Shown one piece after another: positions 49,079 through 58,881 of a DNA stretch of 64,000 nt. The translations under genes and the position numbers were made by a program. A model generated the notes under the pieces. It was not told where the DNA came from. It did not search any database and saw only the letters and a list, made by a program, of their open reading frames with translations. Source of the DNA: Typhlomys cinereus (lineage: Eukaryota > Chordata > Mammalia > Rodentia > Platacanthomyidae); NCBI GenBank assembly GCA_023101885.1, contig JALPQD010000402.1, positions 1 to 64,000 of the forward strand, given 5' to 3'. Positions within the stretch are counted from its first letter, which is position 1, and the number at the start of each line of letters is the position of its first letter.

Positions 49079-49435
49079 TGTAATAGTTACTCTTAACTAC
49101 TGCTGTGAGAGAACACCCAAAGTCAATCAATTTAAGGGAGAAAGGGAGGTTTATTCAGCTTACGGTTCCAGAGGGAAGGTACAGTCTCTCAAAGCAGAGG
49201 TGGCATGGCTGGCTGGCCAAAGCTGGAGGAGGCTAAGTCACCGCAGACATCTTGGAAGCTGAGAGCTGCAGACGGCTTGCTGCAAAGGCAGACTTCTCCT
49301 GGAAATAGGGTGGGACTAATCTACCTCAAGCCCCACCCCTTGTGACTGCCTTCCTCCAGCAAAGCTCCACCTCTCAAGGTGCTATGACCTTGCCAAACAC
49401 ATGAGACTGTGGGGGACACATTTCAAACCATGACA
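49079..49435 (-). repeat. 5' LTR of the family A element
   Basis: Highly similar to 46900-47255, with small changes such as TAATAG for TAACAG at the edge. Confidence 0.92.
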
Positions 49436-49442
49436 CAGGTGG

Positions 49443-49855
49443 TGTTGCAGTCCGCCTGCATGGTTGCTGATAAATGACCATCACACAGCTTAAGGCAACA
49501 AGGAGTTTACTTTCTTACGACAGTCCGGTTACAGTTCTTAGTCCAGCTTGACGGGAGAGCACACACCAACACCAGGGCCGAGGGAACTGGCCACCATAAC
49601 GGCTGAGAGATGGACAATCCTTACTTGCCAGACCAGCATGTCTGGCCAAGTATACAGAAGGATGCCACTCTCTCAACCAGCTCTCTGTGATTTATCCAGG
49701 GCCTAATCCCACCCACCATGGGCTGGGTCTTCCCCAGCAGCTAGACAACGTCCTTCAGGATTGCTCTGGGCTTAACTCAACCATCAACTCTCTACACCTG
49801 TGCCCAGAGCTCAAACCCTCAAGAGTCAAGTTGACACCTGTGCTTAACTATGACA
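49443..49855 (-). repeat. 3' LTR of the family B element
   Basis: TGTTGCAGTCCG to AACTATGACA on the plus strand. Confidence 0.95.
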
Positions 49856-50964
49856 CTCCACCCCTTGTCAACTTGACACAAAAACAATGGCACTTTTAAA
49901 CTGTAACCTTTCCTTGTCCCCACAGATGTTAAAATATAAATACATTCCATGGACAAATTTAAAATGTTCTCTCATTAAAACTTCAGTTCCAATATTTTAA
50001 AACATTAAAACAGAAGGATCTTAAAACAGTAAGAAAACATTAAAAAGATCAAAGTCCAGCAAATCACCGCATCCTGTACTTCAATGTCCATCTTCTGTTG
50101 CTCATCACGTAGTCAAGGCGGCTCAAAGATTCGAGTCATTCCCAGTCCCTGTCTGCAGCTCGAAGTTGTAAGAGCAGAGTTCCTCTGAACCAGGCTGAAT
50201 CTCTACTCGCAATTGTCCTCAGCAGCAGTCCCACAGTTCTGGCATCTCAAATACAACTCTGGATTCTCCTCTGCAGCTTTAAGCTTCACCATCTCTTGCA
50301 GGACTCTATGCCTGCCTCTTGGTGCCAAGCTTCTGCTGCTCTCCATGAACCCTTCAGTACACGAAAACCAGCATCACCTGAGGGACGCTGCCTGATTCCG
50401 AAGCGAGGTTGAAATGCAGTTTAGTCCACTGGAGCCACCGCTGCACCAACTTCAACGTGCTGACGCTGGAAAAGCCTGTCTTCTAGGCAACCAAACTTGC
50501 AAAGGGCAAGAAACAGCTTGAACTTGGGCTTTTGCCCCCTGAAGGAATCTGAGCTTCCAAACCATGAACTTGCCATACAGTGGTTTCCACGTCCTCCACC
50601 GTCTCAATGCAAGTCACTAGGTTTTCCTTCACTGATACTCATTTGTCCAACAGCAGCAGATATTCTGCTGCCTGCCCTTTGTACATCCAAACCTCCAAGG
50701 TTGCCAACACAGCTCTCCTCTGTCAAGCAAACCAGTCCATCGTCCTTATATTCAGTTTTACCAAAGTCCTTGTTTCCCTCATCACAAATTGGGCCCAAAC
50801 AATGTATCTCAGCAATTGGCCCACTAAACGCTGAAGAACGGTATTTGTAAATCCACAAAGTGAAAATTTTCAAAAATTTCCAACTTTGTCCAGCAGAACC
50901 GTTCAAAAGCCACAAAATCCACATAGATTTATCAGCAACACCCCACTTCCTGGGTACCAAATTC

Positions 50965-51377
50965 TGTTGCAGTCTGCCTGCATGGTTGCTGATAAATGAC
51001 CATCACACAGCTTAAGGGAACAAGGAGTTTACTTTCTTACGACAGTCCGGTTACAGTTCTTAGTCCAGCTTGACGGGAGAGCACACACCAACACCAGGGC
51101 CGAGGGAACTGGCCACCATAACGGCTGAGAGATGGACAATCCTTACTTGCCAGACCAGCATGTCTGGCCAAGTATACAGAAGGATGCCACTCTCTCAACC
51201 AGCTCTCTGTGATTTATCCAGGGCCTAATCCCACCCACCATGGGCTGGGTCTTCCCCAGCAGCTAGACAATGTCCTTCAGGTTTGCTCTGGGCTTAATTC
51301 AACCATCAACTCTCTACACCTGTGCCCAGAGCTCAAACCCTCAAGAGTCAAGTTGACACCTGTGCTTAACTATGACA
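50965..51377 (-). repeat. 5' LTR of the family B element
   Basis: TGTTGCAGTCTG to AACTATGACA on the plus strand, almost identical to 49443-49855. Confidence 0.95.
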
Positions 51378-51382
51378 GGTGG

Positions 51383-51892
51383 AGAGGCCGAAGTGCCGTG
51401 GATTTTTCCTCTCACAGAGCAGGATGATTGTGACCCAAGATGGGAGGTTAGGTTCTTTCTACTTCTGTAGCAAATTGCAACAGTTCATCTTTGAGGGAGT
51501 CTAATTCAGAGTCAGAAGGTTTTGAAAAATAACAAGATAAGGGTGCCCTTCGTTAAGGAGGAGAAAAGAAGTAAACAATGGCTGGGGGAGGAGACTACCC
51601 CCCAAGTCTAGAAGTCTGGAAGAGATTCTGAGAAGTCTAGCAGTATGGAGGAGACTCTCCTAAGAGCAAATCATGCAGCAGACAACACCCGGGTCGAACC
51701 CCCATGAATCTCACCCATGCTAGGGTGGGCTCCCTGCTGCTAAAACTGCTTTTGAGTCATCCCTTGCTCTTGTAAGTAACCCCAATAAACTCATTGGTTC
51801 ATTAAGTCAGACCTTGGTGTAACTGTGACTTGAACTATGGTTGAATCCCTATCGGCAGTGGAAAGGTTGTGTGGCATCTCCCCAGGAAAAGT
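51383..51892 (+). mobile_element. ERV-like LTR family D
   Basis: CTCCTAAGAGCAAATCATGC, GTAACCCCAATAAACTCATT (polyadenylation signal) and GTTGTGTGGCATCTCCCCAG follow the same order as 39770-40600. The MaLR pair lies at or near its 5' edge. Confidence 0.65.
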
Positions 51893-51899
51893 ATCACCC

Positions 51900-52290
51900 A
51901 AGAGAACACTGGTCTTCTTTGAAGGCCTTTATATTCATCCGTGCCCCAATCTGCCTATCAGGGTTTAGTGGTGCTGATGTTATGAAACCTTCAGTAGTGG
52001 AGCCTTGCTGAAGGGGGCAAGCCTTGAAGTTTGGCCTCACTCCTGTGCACAACTCTCTTTGTTTCTCTCTTCCTTTTCTTCCACTCATTTTTCTCTCCTT
52101 CTTGACTATAATAACTGCAAAGTAGCGACCAGCTCCCTCCCCCTGTCGCTAAGCCTTCTCTGCCTGCTGTGTATTCTCTGCCATGATAAACTCTATCACT
52201 TTTGGAGCTACAAGTCAAAACAATAAGCTCTTTCTCCCTTGAGTTGCCCGAGTCAGAACGTTTTATCATCATAACAGAACAGTAATGGGA
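51900..52290 (+). mobile_element. MaLR-type LTR, ORR1-like, diverged
   Basis: AGTGGAGCCTTGCTGAAGGG, a pyrimidine stretch, GCCATGATAAACTCTATCAC, AATAAGCTCTTTCTCCC and CATCATAACAGAACAGTAAT follow the order of rodent MaLR LTRs, ending in a typical ACAGAACAGTAATGGGA. Confidence 0.6.
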
Positions 52291-52414
52291 ACACTACCAA
52301 ATACGGTTCCAAAGAGATTATTTTGAGAAATGACATGCGTCCAGACTGCCACAGCTTTTTTTTCACTCCCTCCTTTTTATTTGTTGCTTAGATGAGGGTT
52401 GGGTTTTGTTTTGT

Positions 52415-52535
52415 GTCGTTGACATGCAATCTTGTGTGTTATCCAGGCTGGCCTCCATTTCGTGGGTTCAAATGATCTCATGTCTCAGTCTCCCAAGCAA
52501 CTTGGATAATTATAAGTGCATCCTGGCTTGCCTTT
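52415..52535 (-). mobile_element. B1 SINE, diverged
   Basis: TTATCCAGGCTGGCCTCCAT, CAGTCTCCCAAGCAACTTGG and AATTATAAGTGCATCCTGGC. Confidence 0.6.
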
Positions 52536-52740
52536 CACTCCGTGGTTTTGGATCTCTATTTGCATTTGAGAATGTTAATCATCCCTTGATGATGACCGTT
52601 TCACTGATTTCATTCTGTTTTCTGGGTATTTCTAGGTTTTTCTATGACCATTCCTACTTGCTGTCTTTTGATCTCATATTCCTTTTTTCCAGTATTTAAA
52701 TGTTAAAGTCCTCCAGTGTTTTGTTAAGAACTGTAAAGGG

Positions 52741-54454
52741 AGGGATGAAATTAAAATGTCTAACAAATCTCTTTTTTTTTTTTTTTAACGTGGGACCTGG
52801 GATCCGAACTCAGAACCTTCTGCTTGTGAGACAGAGTCACAACCCCTGAGCCATCTCTCCAGCCCCAAAATGTCTAACAAATATCTTTAAAAATGCTCCA
52901 CATCCTTAGCCATCAGGAAAATGCAAATCAAAACTCCCCTGAGATATCATCTCACCCCAGTTAGGATGGCAAAAATCCACAATACAAACAACAACAAATG
53001 CTGGAGAGGATGTGGAGAGAGGGGAACTCTCCTACATTGCTGGTGGGAATGCAGGCTCATACAGTCACTCTGGTGAGCCATCTGGAGATTCTTAAAGAAA
53101 TTAAAGATTGAAATGCCATATGACCCTGCGATTCCACTTTTGGGAATAACCCCCCATACAGCAAAAATTCACCTCGACAGCACAAGCACGACTATGTTCA
53201 TAGCAGCACTGTTTACAATAGCAAAGTCATGGAATCAACCCAAATGTCCAACAGCTGACGAGTGAATAAGGAAAATATGATACATCTATACAATGGAGTA
53301 CTACTCAGCCATCAAAAATGATGAATTAATGGAATTTGCCAGGAAATGGATGGGATTAGAAACAATTATACTGAGTGAAGTATCCCAGACACAGAAAATT
53401 AAGCACCGTATGTACTCCCTAATAGGTGGCTCCTAGTACCAAACCCACTTAGAGACACTCAAAGATAAATCTCTGTAATAACTACAGTAATTGCTAAGAT
53501 TATGAACAGGAGGGATGGGGAAGGAGGGCCACACCAGTAAAGAGAGAAGGGACCATGTTACAGCAGAGAAAATAGGCCACCATCAAGTACTGCAAGTAAG
53601 TAATGAGACATCTGATTAAGTTCACAGACATTCCTTCCTGATCATTTACAACTGATGGGGTATGATCTTACCAGAAGGGGAGGGTGTATAGTCTGGCAGA
53701 TAGAAAGTAACCATTTCGCAGATGGGTGATTGACCCCTCCCTCACTGCGGTTTCCTACTTTTATTACATCTACCTTTGAATATACTCTTATAACAAGACT
53801 CTAATTTAACAGGCCTATATCTCTGGCCAGGGGGTGACATCCAATACCCATCAGGGTGGAGCCAAGGGCATTGAGGGAGCAGCAAAACTGAAAAAAAAAT
53901 CAACAAACCATAAAGAACATCAGAGACTCTATATCAACCACCTAGAACTAGGGCAGCCTAATTTCTCCCCATCCTGAAGCTCAGGGAAATTTGCGGAAGA
54001 GGGGGCGGTAAGATTGTAAGAGCACAAGGATGGGAGAAGCAATGATATGCAAGATACTCCACACAAGTTAGGGCCAAAGCAATCATAATTGGACTTTGCA
54101 TGCCCTGCGCAATGTCCAACACACTATTGACCTCACAAAGTCTAGCATTTGCTAAAGGCACTAGGATCCTGGGAGGCAAGGGATTGACGGCCACAGTAGT
54201 GTTCCTATGCTTAACGGGAACACAGGAAAGGGTTCTGGGAAATGCCACTGGGTCCTTGCACCTCATCGGAGAGGAGGACCCAGAAGAGAGTTTGGCATGC
54301 ACATTAAAGGATGCTCCGGGGATGGGAGGGGGAGGCACTGGGGGATGGAGAGGAAAGGGGGAGGGGAGGGGGCCACAGGGGGATAGGGGGTTGGAGGGAG
54401 GGGGGGGGAACAGTGTACTTGTTAAGTTTTTATGAGTGGAAATAAAAAAAAAAA
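52741..54454 (+). mobile_element. 5'-truncated L1 with perfect 15-bp TSD
   Basis: The target duplication AAGAACTGTAAAGGG lies at 52726-52740 and 54455-54469. The insert holds the ORF2 3' end (CCATATGACCCTGCGATTCC, GGAGTACTACTCAGCCATC) with in-frame damage such as GAGTGAATAAGG, the 3' UTR with a G-rich purine tract (54300-54412) and a poly(A) tail. It is a dead copy. A short SINE lies inside it. Confidence 0.95.
52772..52865 (-). mobile_element. Head-only SINE copy inside the L1
   Basis: Only the tRNA-like head of the type I SINE is present (reversed, from AACGTGGGACCTGGGATCC to GAGCCATCTCTCCAGCCCC) with its own A-tail of about 15 (T-run 52772-52786). The L1 sequence AAAATGTCTAACAAAT is duplicated on both sides, so this is an independent insertion and not a deletion product. 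Confidence 0.9.
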
Positions 54455-54473
54455 AAGAACTGTAAAGGGGTCC

Positions 54474-54600
54474 AACCAGATGACTTAGCAGGTAAAAGTG
54501 CCAAATTCAAGGACCTGAGTTTGACCCCACAACTTACATAAGCTGTCCTCTTCTACATATATACAAACATAATAAATAAATAAAATTTTAAAAAGTTAGA
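54474..54600 (+). mobile_element. B2-headed SINE, diverged
   Basis: GTCCAACCAGATGACTTAGC, AAGGACCTGAGTTTGACCCC and an AATAAATAAATAAAATTT tail. Confidence 0.65.
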
Positions 54601-54639
54601 AAACTATGAAGCAGTTGAAACAACTCGTTTTCACGTGAA

Positions 54640-54940
54640 GTACTTTTTAAAAATATTTTATTCATTCATTTTCATTTTTATTTTTTTCTACTTTTACAAA
54701 CATATTGAGTATTTATCCCAACTTCCTCCCTTCCCCCCTCCCTCCCATCCCCTCCCTTCACTTCACAGTTTCCTCTTACTCCCTCCTACCCTTCAGCCTG
54801 TGTGCTTCTATGGACCCCAGGGTTCATTCTGGCTGTCTACTCCTGTGGAGGCTTAGGCCTCCGTGGAGTATCAAGTCACCTGTCTTCAGGCTACCCCTGT
54901 GATATGTGCATTTCACTTCATCGGAGCGAAGTACTTTTTA
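54640..54940 (-). mobile_element. L1-like 3' end, second type, reversed
   Basis: T-rich start, CTACTTTTACAAACATATTG, AGTATTTATCCCAACTTCC and a long pyrimidine tract, the reverse complement of 46060-46140. Confidence 0.55.
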
Positions 54941-55004
54941 CATGTGTCATTACTAAAGAAATACGAGGCTTTTGGATTGAGGACAAGAGTTTATTAATAT
55001 TCAC

Positions 55005-55135
55005 AGCCAGAGTGTGGTGGTACATGTCTCTAATCCCAGCGCTTGGGAGGTGGAGGCAGGGGGATTAGGGGTTCAAGGTCATCCTCAGTCACACAGGAAA
55101 TTCCAAGTTGACCTAGGCTATTGCACCAGTCCCCT
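55005..55135 (+). mobile_element. B1 SINE
   Basis: AGAGTGTGGTGGTACATGTC, TAATCCCAGCGCTTGGGAGG, GGTTCAAGGTCATCCTCAG. Confidence 0.85.
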
Positions 55136-55470
55136 GTGTGTAGTCCCACATGTGTCACTAGAATCTTTCTGAATGACAATCTTCACTTCCTATACGAGAG
55201 ATAGTGAACAACAGGGTTTCTCCATTTTATACAGGGGGCAGCCACTGTGCTGCCTTATGAAGGAGAGAGAAACTCTCTTGATCCTTGGAGGTGGATTAAA
55301 AAAGTACTTGTTCTTACCTGAACTTTTATTTGAGGGTTTATTTTGGTTCACAGTTTGGGGACAGTCATCACCACTGGGAAGGTGTAGTGGCTAGAGCAGC
55401 TATATTATGACAGCAGCAGGCCGCATTGCATCTACCGTCAGGCAGCAGAGAGCAGAATGCTGGTCCTTGT
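55136..55470. other. No recognisable feature
   Basis: Unassigned sequence. Confidence 0.4.

Positions 55471-55471
<1 letters not shown>

Positions 55472-55524
<53 letters not shown>
55472..55524. repeat. (CT)n microsatellite
   Basis: About 26 uninterrupted units. Confidence 0.95.
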
Positions 55525-55526
<2 letters not shown>

Positions 55527-55633
55527 GGTGCACATGCATGTTGTTTGTGTTCTTATGGAGGCCAGAAGTCAACATAGAGTGTCTTCCTCAATCATTTGGG
55601 GTTTTTTTAAACATTTTTTTGACACAGGGTCTC

Positions 55634-56016
55634 TGTTGCAGTTACTCTGAATGTTGCTGATAAATTCACAATAAAACAGCATAAGGGAACAAGGGATTTT
55701 ATTTTCTCTTAGGATAGTTTGATTACAGTTCCTTGTCCAGGTTGGCAGGAAACCCCACTGCAAAACCAAGATCCAAGGGACCTGGCCATACCCTATCCAC
55801 CTAATGGCTGAGAAACAGACAATCCTTACTTGCCAGACCATCATGTTTGGCCAAGTGTAGGTACTTGTCCCACCCACCATGGGCTCGACCTTCTCCATCA
55901 ACTAGACAATCTCTGTAGGTTCACTCTGAATTTCACTCAACTATTAATTCTCTGCAAATGTGCCCAGAGCACCAACCCTCAACTGCCAAGTTAACACCTG
56001 TACCTAACTATTAACA
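55634..56016 (-). mobile_element. LTR, MaLR family B, older copy
   Basis: Starts TGTTGCAGTTACTC and ends CTAACTATTAACA, with the family B core between. The flanks GTCTC and GTTGT do not form a TSD, so the edges may have decayed. Confidence 0.8.
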
Positions 56017-56135
56017 GTTGTTCATTGAACTTGGTGCTCACCAATCCAGCTCAATTCAGCTAGACTGGCAAGATCTTCCTGTCTCTGCTTCTTCAGTGCT
56101 TGAATTACAGGAGTGCACTGCTGAACGTGGCATGT

Positions 56136-56392
56136 CTGTGTGTGTGTGTGTGTGTATGAGAGGGCACTGTGTGTCCCTGTGGAGGCCCAAGGGTGACTTT
56201 GGGAATCACCCTGGATTGTGCTGCTTCCTCTTTGTTTTGCGGGGGCGTTTCCCACACTCTCCCTTCCAGGGCTAAAAGTGCACGTGCTGCCATTTTCGCC
56301 TGGTGTTTTCGCATAGGACCTGGGATCTGAACCTAGGACTTTCTGCTTTCGAGGCAGAGGCTTAACCCCTGAGCCATCTTTCCAGCCCAGAT
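56136..56392 (-). mobile_element. Type I B2-headed SINE
   Basis: (GT)n, GAGGGCACTGTGTGTCCCTG, CCCAAGGGTGACTTTGGGAA, CGCCTGGTGTTTTCGCAT, GAGCCATCTTTCCAGCCC. Confidence 0.9.
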
Positions 56393-56838
56393 GTTGGGCT
56401 TTAAAAAAATATTTTAATATAGACTTAAGTATGTGAGGGTGAAGAGGGAAAGACAGACTTGCCCAAGGGTATGGGTGTGGGTTTCTCTGAGTCACTCCAT
56501 CTTTCCTTTTGAGTCTATCTGGGTCCCCCCCAGCCCATAGAGTGGGTGCTGCCCGCTTTCAGGATGGGTCTCCTTTACTCAGTTCAAGCCCTCTGGAAAA
56601 GTCTTCACAGCCAGGCCAGGATCTCCTGGGTGCTTCCAAATGCAGTCAGGTTGAAAGCAAAGATTAAGTATCAAAGATTAAATGTTGCCCTTCTAGATCT
56701 GAGCAAGACAATAGAAACACACCTGCAGACATCGACCCCAGGGTATGTGAAAATGCTGCCAGGGAAAATGGAAGAACCCTTCTGTCAATTATCTGTGCAG
56801 GTCTATCTGTGAAGGTCACTAGGCTTTGAGCAGGGCAC
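56393..56838. other. No recognisable feature
   Basis: Unique-looking; short ORFs only. Confidence 0.45.
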
Positions 56839-57650
56839 AGAGAAGTCCAGGTGTCATCTTTAGATACAAGTGTCAACTTGATAGTTGAGTGTTCCAGCTC
56901 CGGGCACATTTGTAAAGAATCAAATGTGCTTGAGTTGGACCAACAATTGTTGCAGTTCGCCTGGATGGTTGCTAATAAGTGACCATCAAATGGCTTGAGG
57001 GAACAAGGGGTTCATTTTCTTACTGATAGTCCAGTTACAGTCTGTCCAGCTTGACGGGAGAGCTCGAGCCAACACCAAGGCTGAGGGAACTGGCTGCACC
57101 ATCTCTATCTATGTAATGGCTGAGGGAGGGACGATCTTTACTTGCCAGACCAGCATGTCTGGTCACGTATACACAAGGATGGGAACTCTCTCAACCAGCT
57201 ATCCTTGATTTATTCCAGGGCCTAATCCCACCCACCACGGGCTGGTCCTTCCCCATCAGCTAGACGATCTCCTTCAGGTTCACTCTGGGCCTAACTCAAC
57301 TACTAATTTTCCACAAATGTGCCAGAGCTCAAACCCTCAACTGTCAAGTTGACACCTGTGCTTAACTATGACAGACCCTGAACAAGCCTGAAGGAGATTG
57401 TCTACCTGATGGGGAGGCCCAGTCCATAATAAATGGAACTAGTTCCTAAGCAAGCAGATGGAGGGAACTGGTTGAAGAAGTTGGCATCCTTTGGTGCACT
57501 TGGCCAGACATGCTGATCTGGCAATCGAGGATCGTCCCTCTCAGCTGCCTTGTGGAAATGGTGTGGTCAGTTCCCTGAGCCCTTGTGTTGGTGTGAGCTC
57601 GCCTGCCAAGCTGGACAAGGAGCTGTAACCAAGAATCGAAGGCCAGAACA
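56839..57650 (+). mobile_element. Older family B LTR, plus strand, split by another
   Basis: The left part (56839-56947: AAGTGTCAACTTGATAGTTG, CTCCGGGCACATTTGT) and the right part (57374 to about 57650: CTGAAGGAGATTGTCTACC, GGCCAGACATGCTGATCTGG) are the reverse complement of the family B LTR inserted between them. Confidence 0.75.
56948..57373 (-). mobile_element. Family B LTR nested in an opposite-facing copy
   Basis: 426 bp from TGTTGCAGTTCG to AACTATGACA. The flanks ACAAT and GACCC do not match, so a TSD is not visible. Confidence 0.85.
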
Positions 57651-58320
57651 AAACCCATTGTTCCCTTCAACCAACTGGTCATTAATTTATGGGCAATATG
57701 CAGAGTCATTGCTATACCAGGCAAGTCTTACTCCCTCCCCTGCAAGTCTTATCCCACTTGTCCTGCTGTCCCCGCCCACCCTCCAATTCTTGTCTGAACT
57801 GTGACCTGAGTGCTAAGAATTCCTGCTAGACATCTATATTTGTTCTATAATCACCAGAAACACCGCATGCTCAATTAGAGCTCTTCAAAAAAAAAAAAAA
57901 AAAAAAAAAAGACTAAATGGAACTCTTCATTCCTGCTCCCCAAATCTTGGCGTTTCTGTGTTAGTTGGTGCCGCATGGGCTGTGTCACTTCTGAGCTGTC
58001 CTCGTGTCTGAACAGCTTTGCTCTTTATGGGAGACCAGCCACATGGAGAAGTCTTCCCAGCACTAGGAGTCAAACTGCAGGCCTGGCTCGCCTATGGTTT
58101 AGATAGCCATGTGACTTTGATTTCTCCCACCACAAACACACGGATCTGTGGTGCGTGTGGTGATCAGAGGATAACAAATGTAAAAACATCTTGAAAAAAA
58201 GACACTCCCTCTGCATAAAAATCTTAATCCAGAATAATCTCAAATGGCTCTGGGAATTTATACTTGTTAGTAAAACAACTAAGAACAACAAAAAGAATTT
58301 ACTCCGTTAAAAAAAATTTT
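57651..58320. other. Unassigned, with a 24-bp A-run
   Basis: A poly(A) tract at 57887-57910 follows TCAATTAGAGCTCTTC. No parent retrocopy could be recognised in front of it. Confidence 0.45.
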
Positions 58321-58327
58321 AAGGACT

Positions 58328-58580
58328 GGGGCTGGAGAGATAGTTCAGGGGTTAAGACTCTGTTTCCCAAGCAGAAGGTCCTGAGTTCGGATTCCAAGTT
58401 CCACGTAAAAAACGCCAGGCGGAAACGCTGCCGGCCTGCACTTCCGGCCCTGGTGGGCGGAGCCTGGGAAATCCCAGAGCCAAGCAAGGAGGAGGTAGAA
58501 GCAATCCAGAATGATTCCTGAAGTCACCCTCGGTCCTCCACAGGGACACACAGTGTCCTTTGATCCACACACACACACAC
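58328..58580 (+). mobile_element. Type I B2-headed SINE, well preserved
   Basis: GGGCTGGAGAGATAGTTCAG, AAGGTCCTGAGTTCGGATTC, CCACGTAAAAAACGCCAGG, CCCTGGTGGGCGGAGCCTGG, TCCAGAATGATTCCTGAAGT and a CA tail. Used here as a model of the family. Confidence 0.93.
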
Positions 58581-58606
58581 AAAAATAAATAAAAAATTTA
58601 AAAAAA

Positions 58607-58815
58607 AAGCCTAAAGAGATGACTCAGGGTTTAAGACTGTCTCAAAAGCAGAAGGTCCTGAGTTCAGATTCCAAGTTCCACGTAAACGCCAGGCACAAAC
58701 AAGGGTGGCCTGCACTTCCGGCCCTGGTGGGCGGAGCCTGGGAAACCCCAGAGCAAAGCAATGAGGAGGTACAAGCAGTTCAAGGTGATTCCTGAAGTCA
58801 CCCTTTGTCCTCTAC

Positions 58816-58864
<49 letters not shown>
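58607..58864 (+). mobile_element. Type I B2-headed SINE with CA tail
   Basis: Directly downstream of the previous copy, same orientation. The (CA)n tail lies at 58820-58864. Confidence 0.92.
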
Positions 58865-58869
<5 letters not shown>

Positions 58870-58881
58870 GCTCAAAAAATC

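Larger units (their letters stand above)
46900..49435 (-). mobile_element. Complete MaLR element, family A
   Basis: LTRs of 356 bp (46900-47255) and 357 bp (49079-49435) enclose 1.8 kb. A perfect 5-bp TSD CAGGT flanks it (46895-46899 and 49436-49440). On the minus strand the 3' LTR is preceded by AGGGGTGGAG, a polypurine tract, and the 5' LTR is followed by GAAATTGGTACCGGGTAGTG, the standard MaLR internal start. The LTR sense strand carries GCTGAATAAACCTCC. A type II SINE interrupts the interior. The interior is not protein-coding as far as I can see, so it needed other elements to move. Confidence 0.93.
49443..51377 (-). mobile_element. Complete MaLR element, family B
   Basis: Two LTRs of exactly 413 bp (49443-49855 and 50965-51377) enclose 1109 bp. 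A perfect 5-bp TSD GGTGG flanks it (49438-49442 and 51378-51382). Minus strand: polypurine AAGGGGTGGAG next to the 3' LTR and GAATTTGGTACCCAGGAAGT after the 5' LTR, as in MaLR internals. No coding region is visible. The two LTRs differ at only a few sites, so the insertion is recent relative to the element at 352. Confidence 0.95.

Noticed and set aside
57887..57910. Poly(A) run as the tail of another retrocopy
   Set aside because: No AATAAA, coding remnant or TSD could be recognised upstream, so it is left as an A-run.
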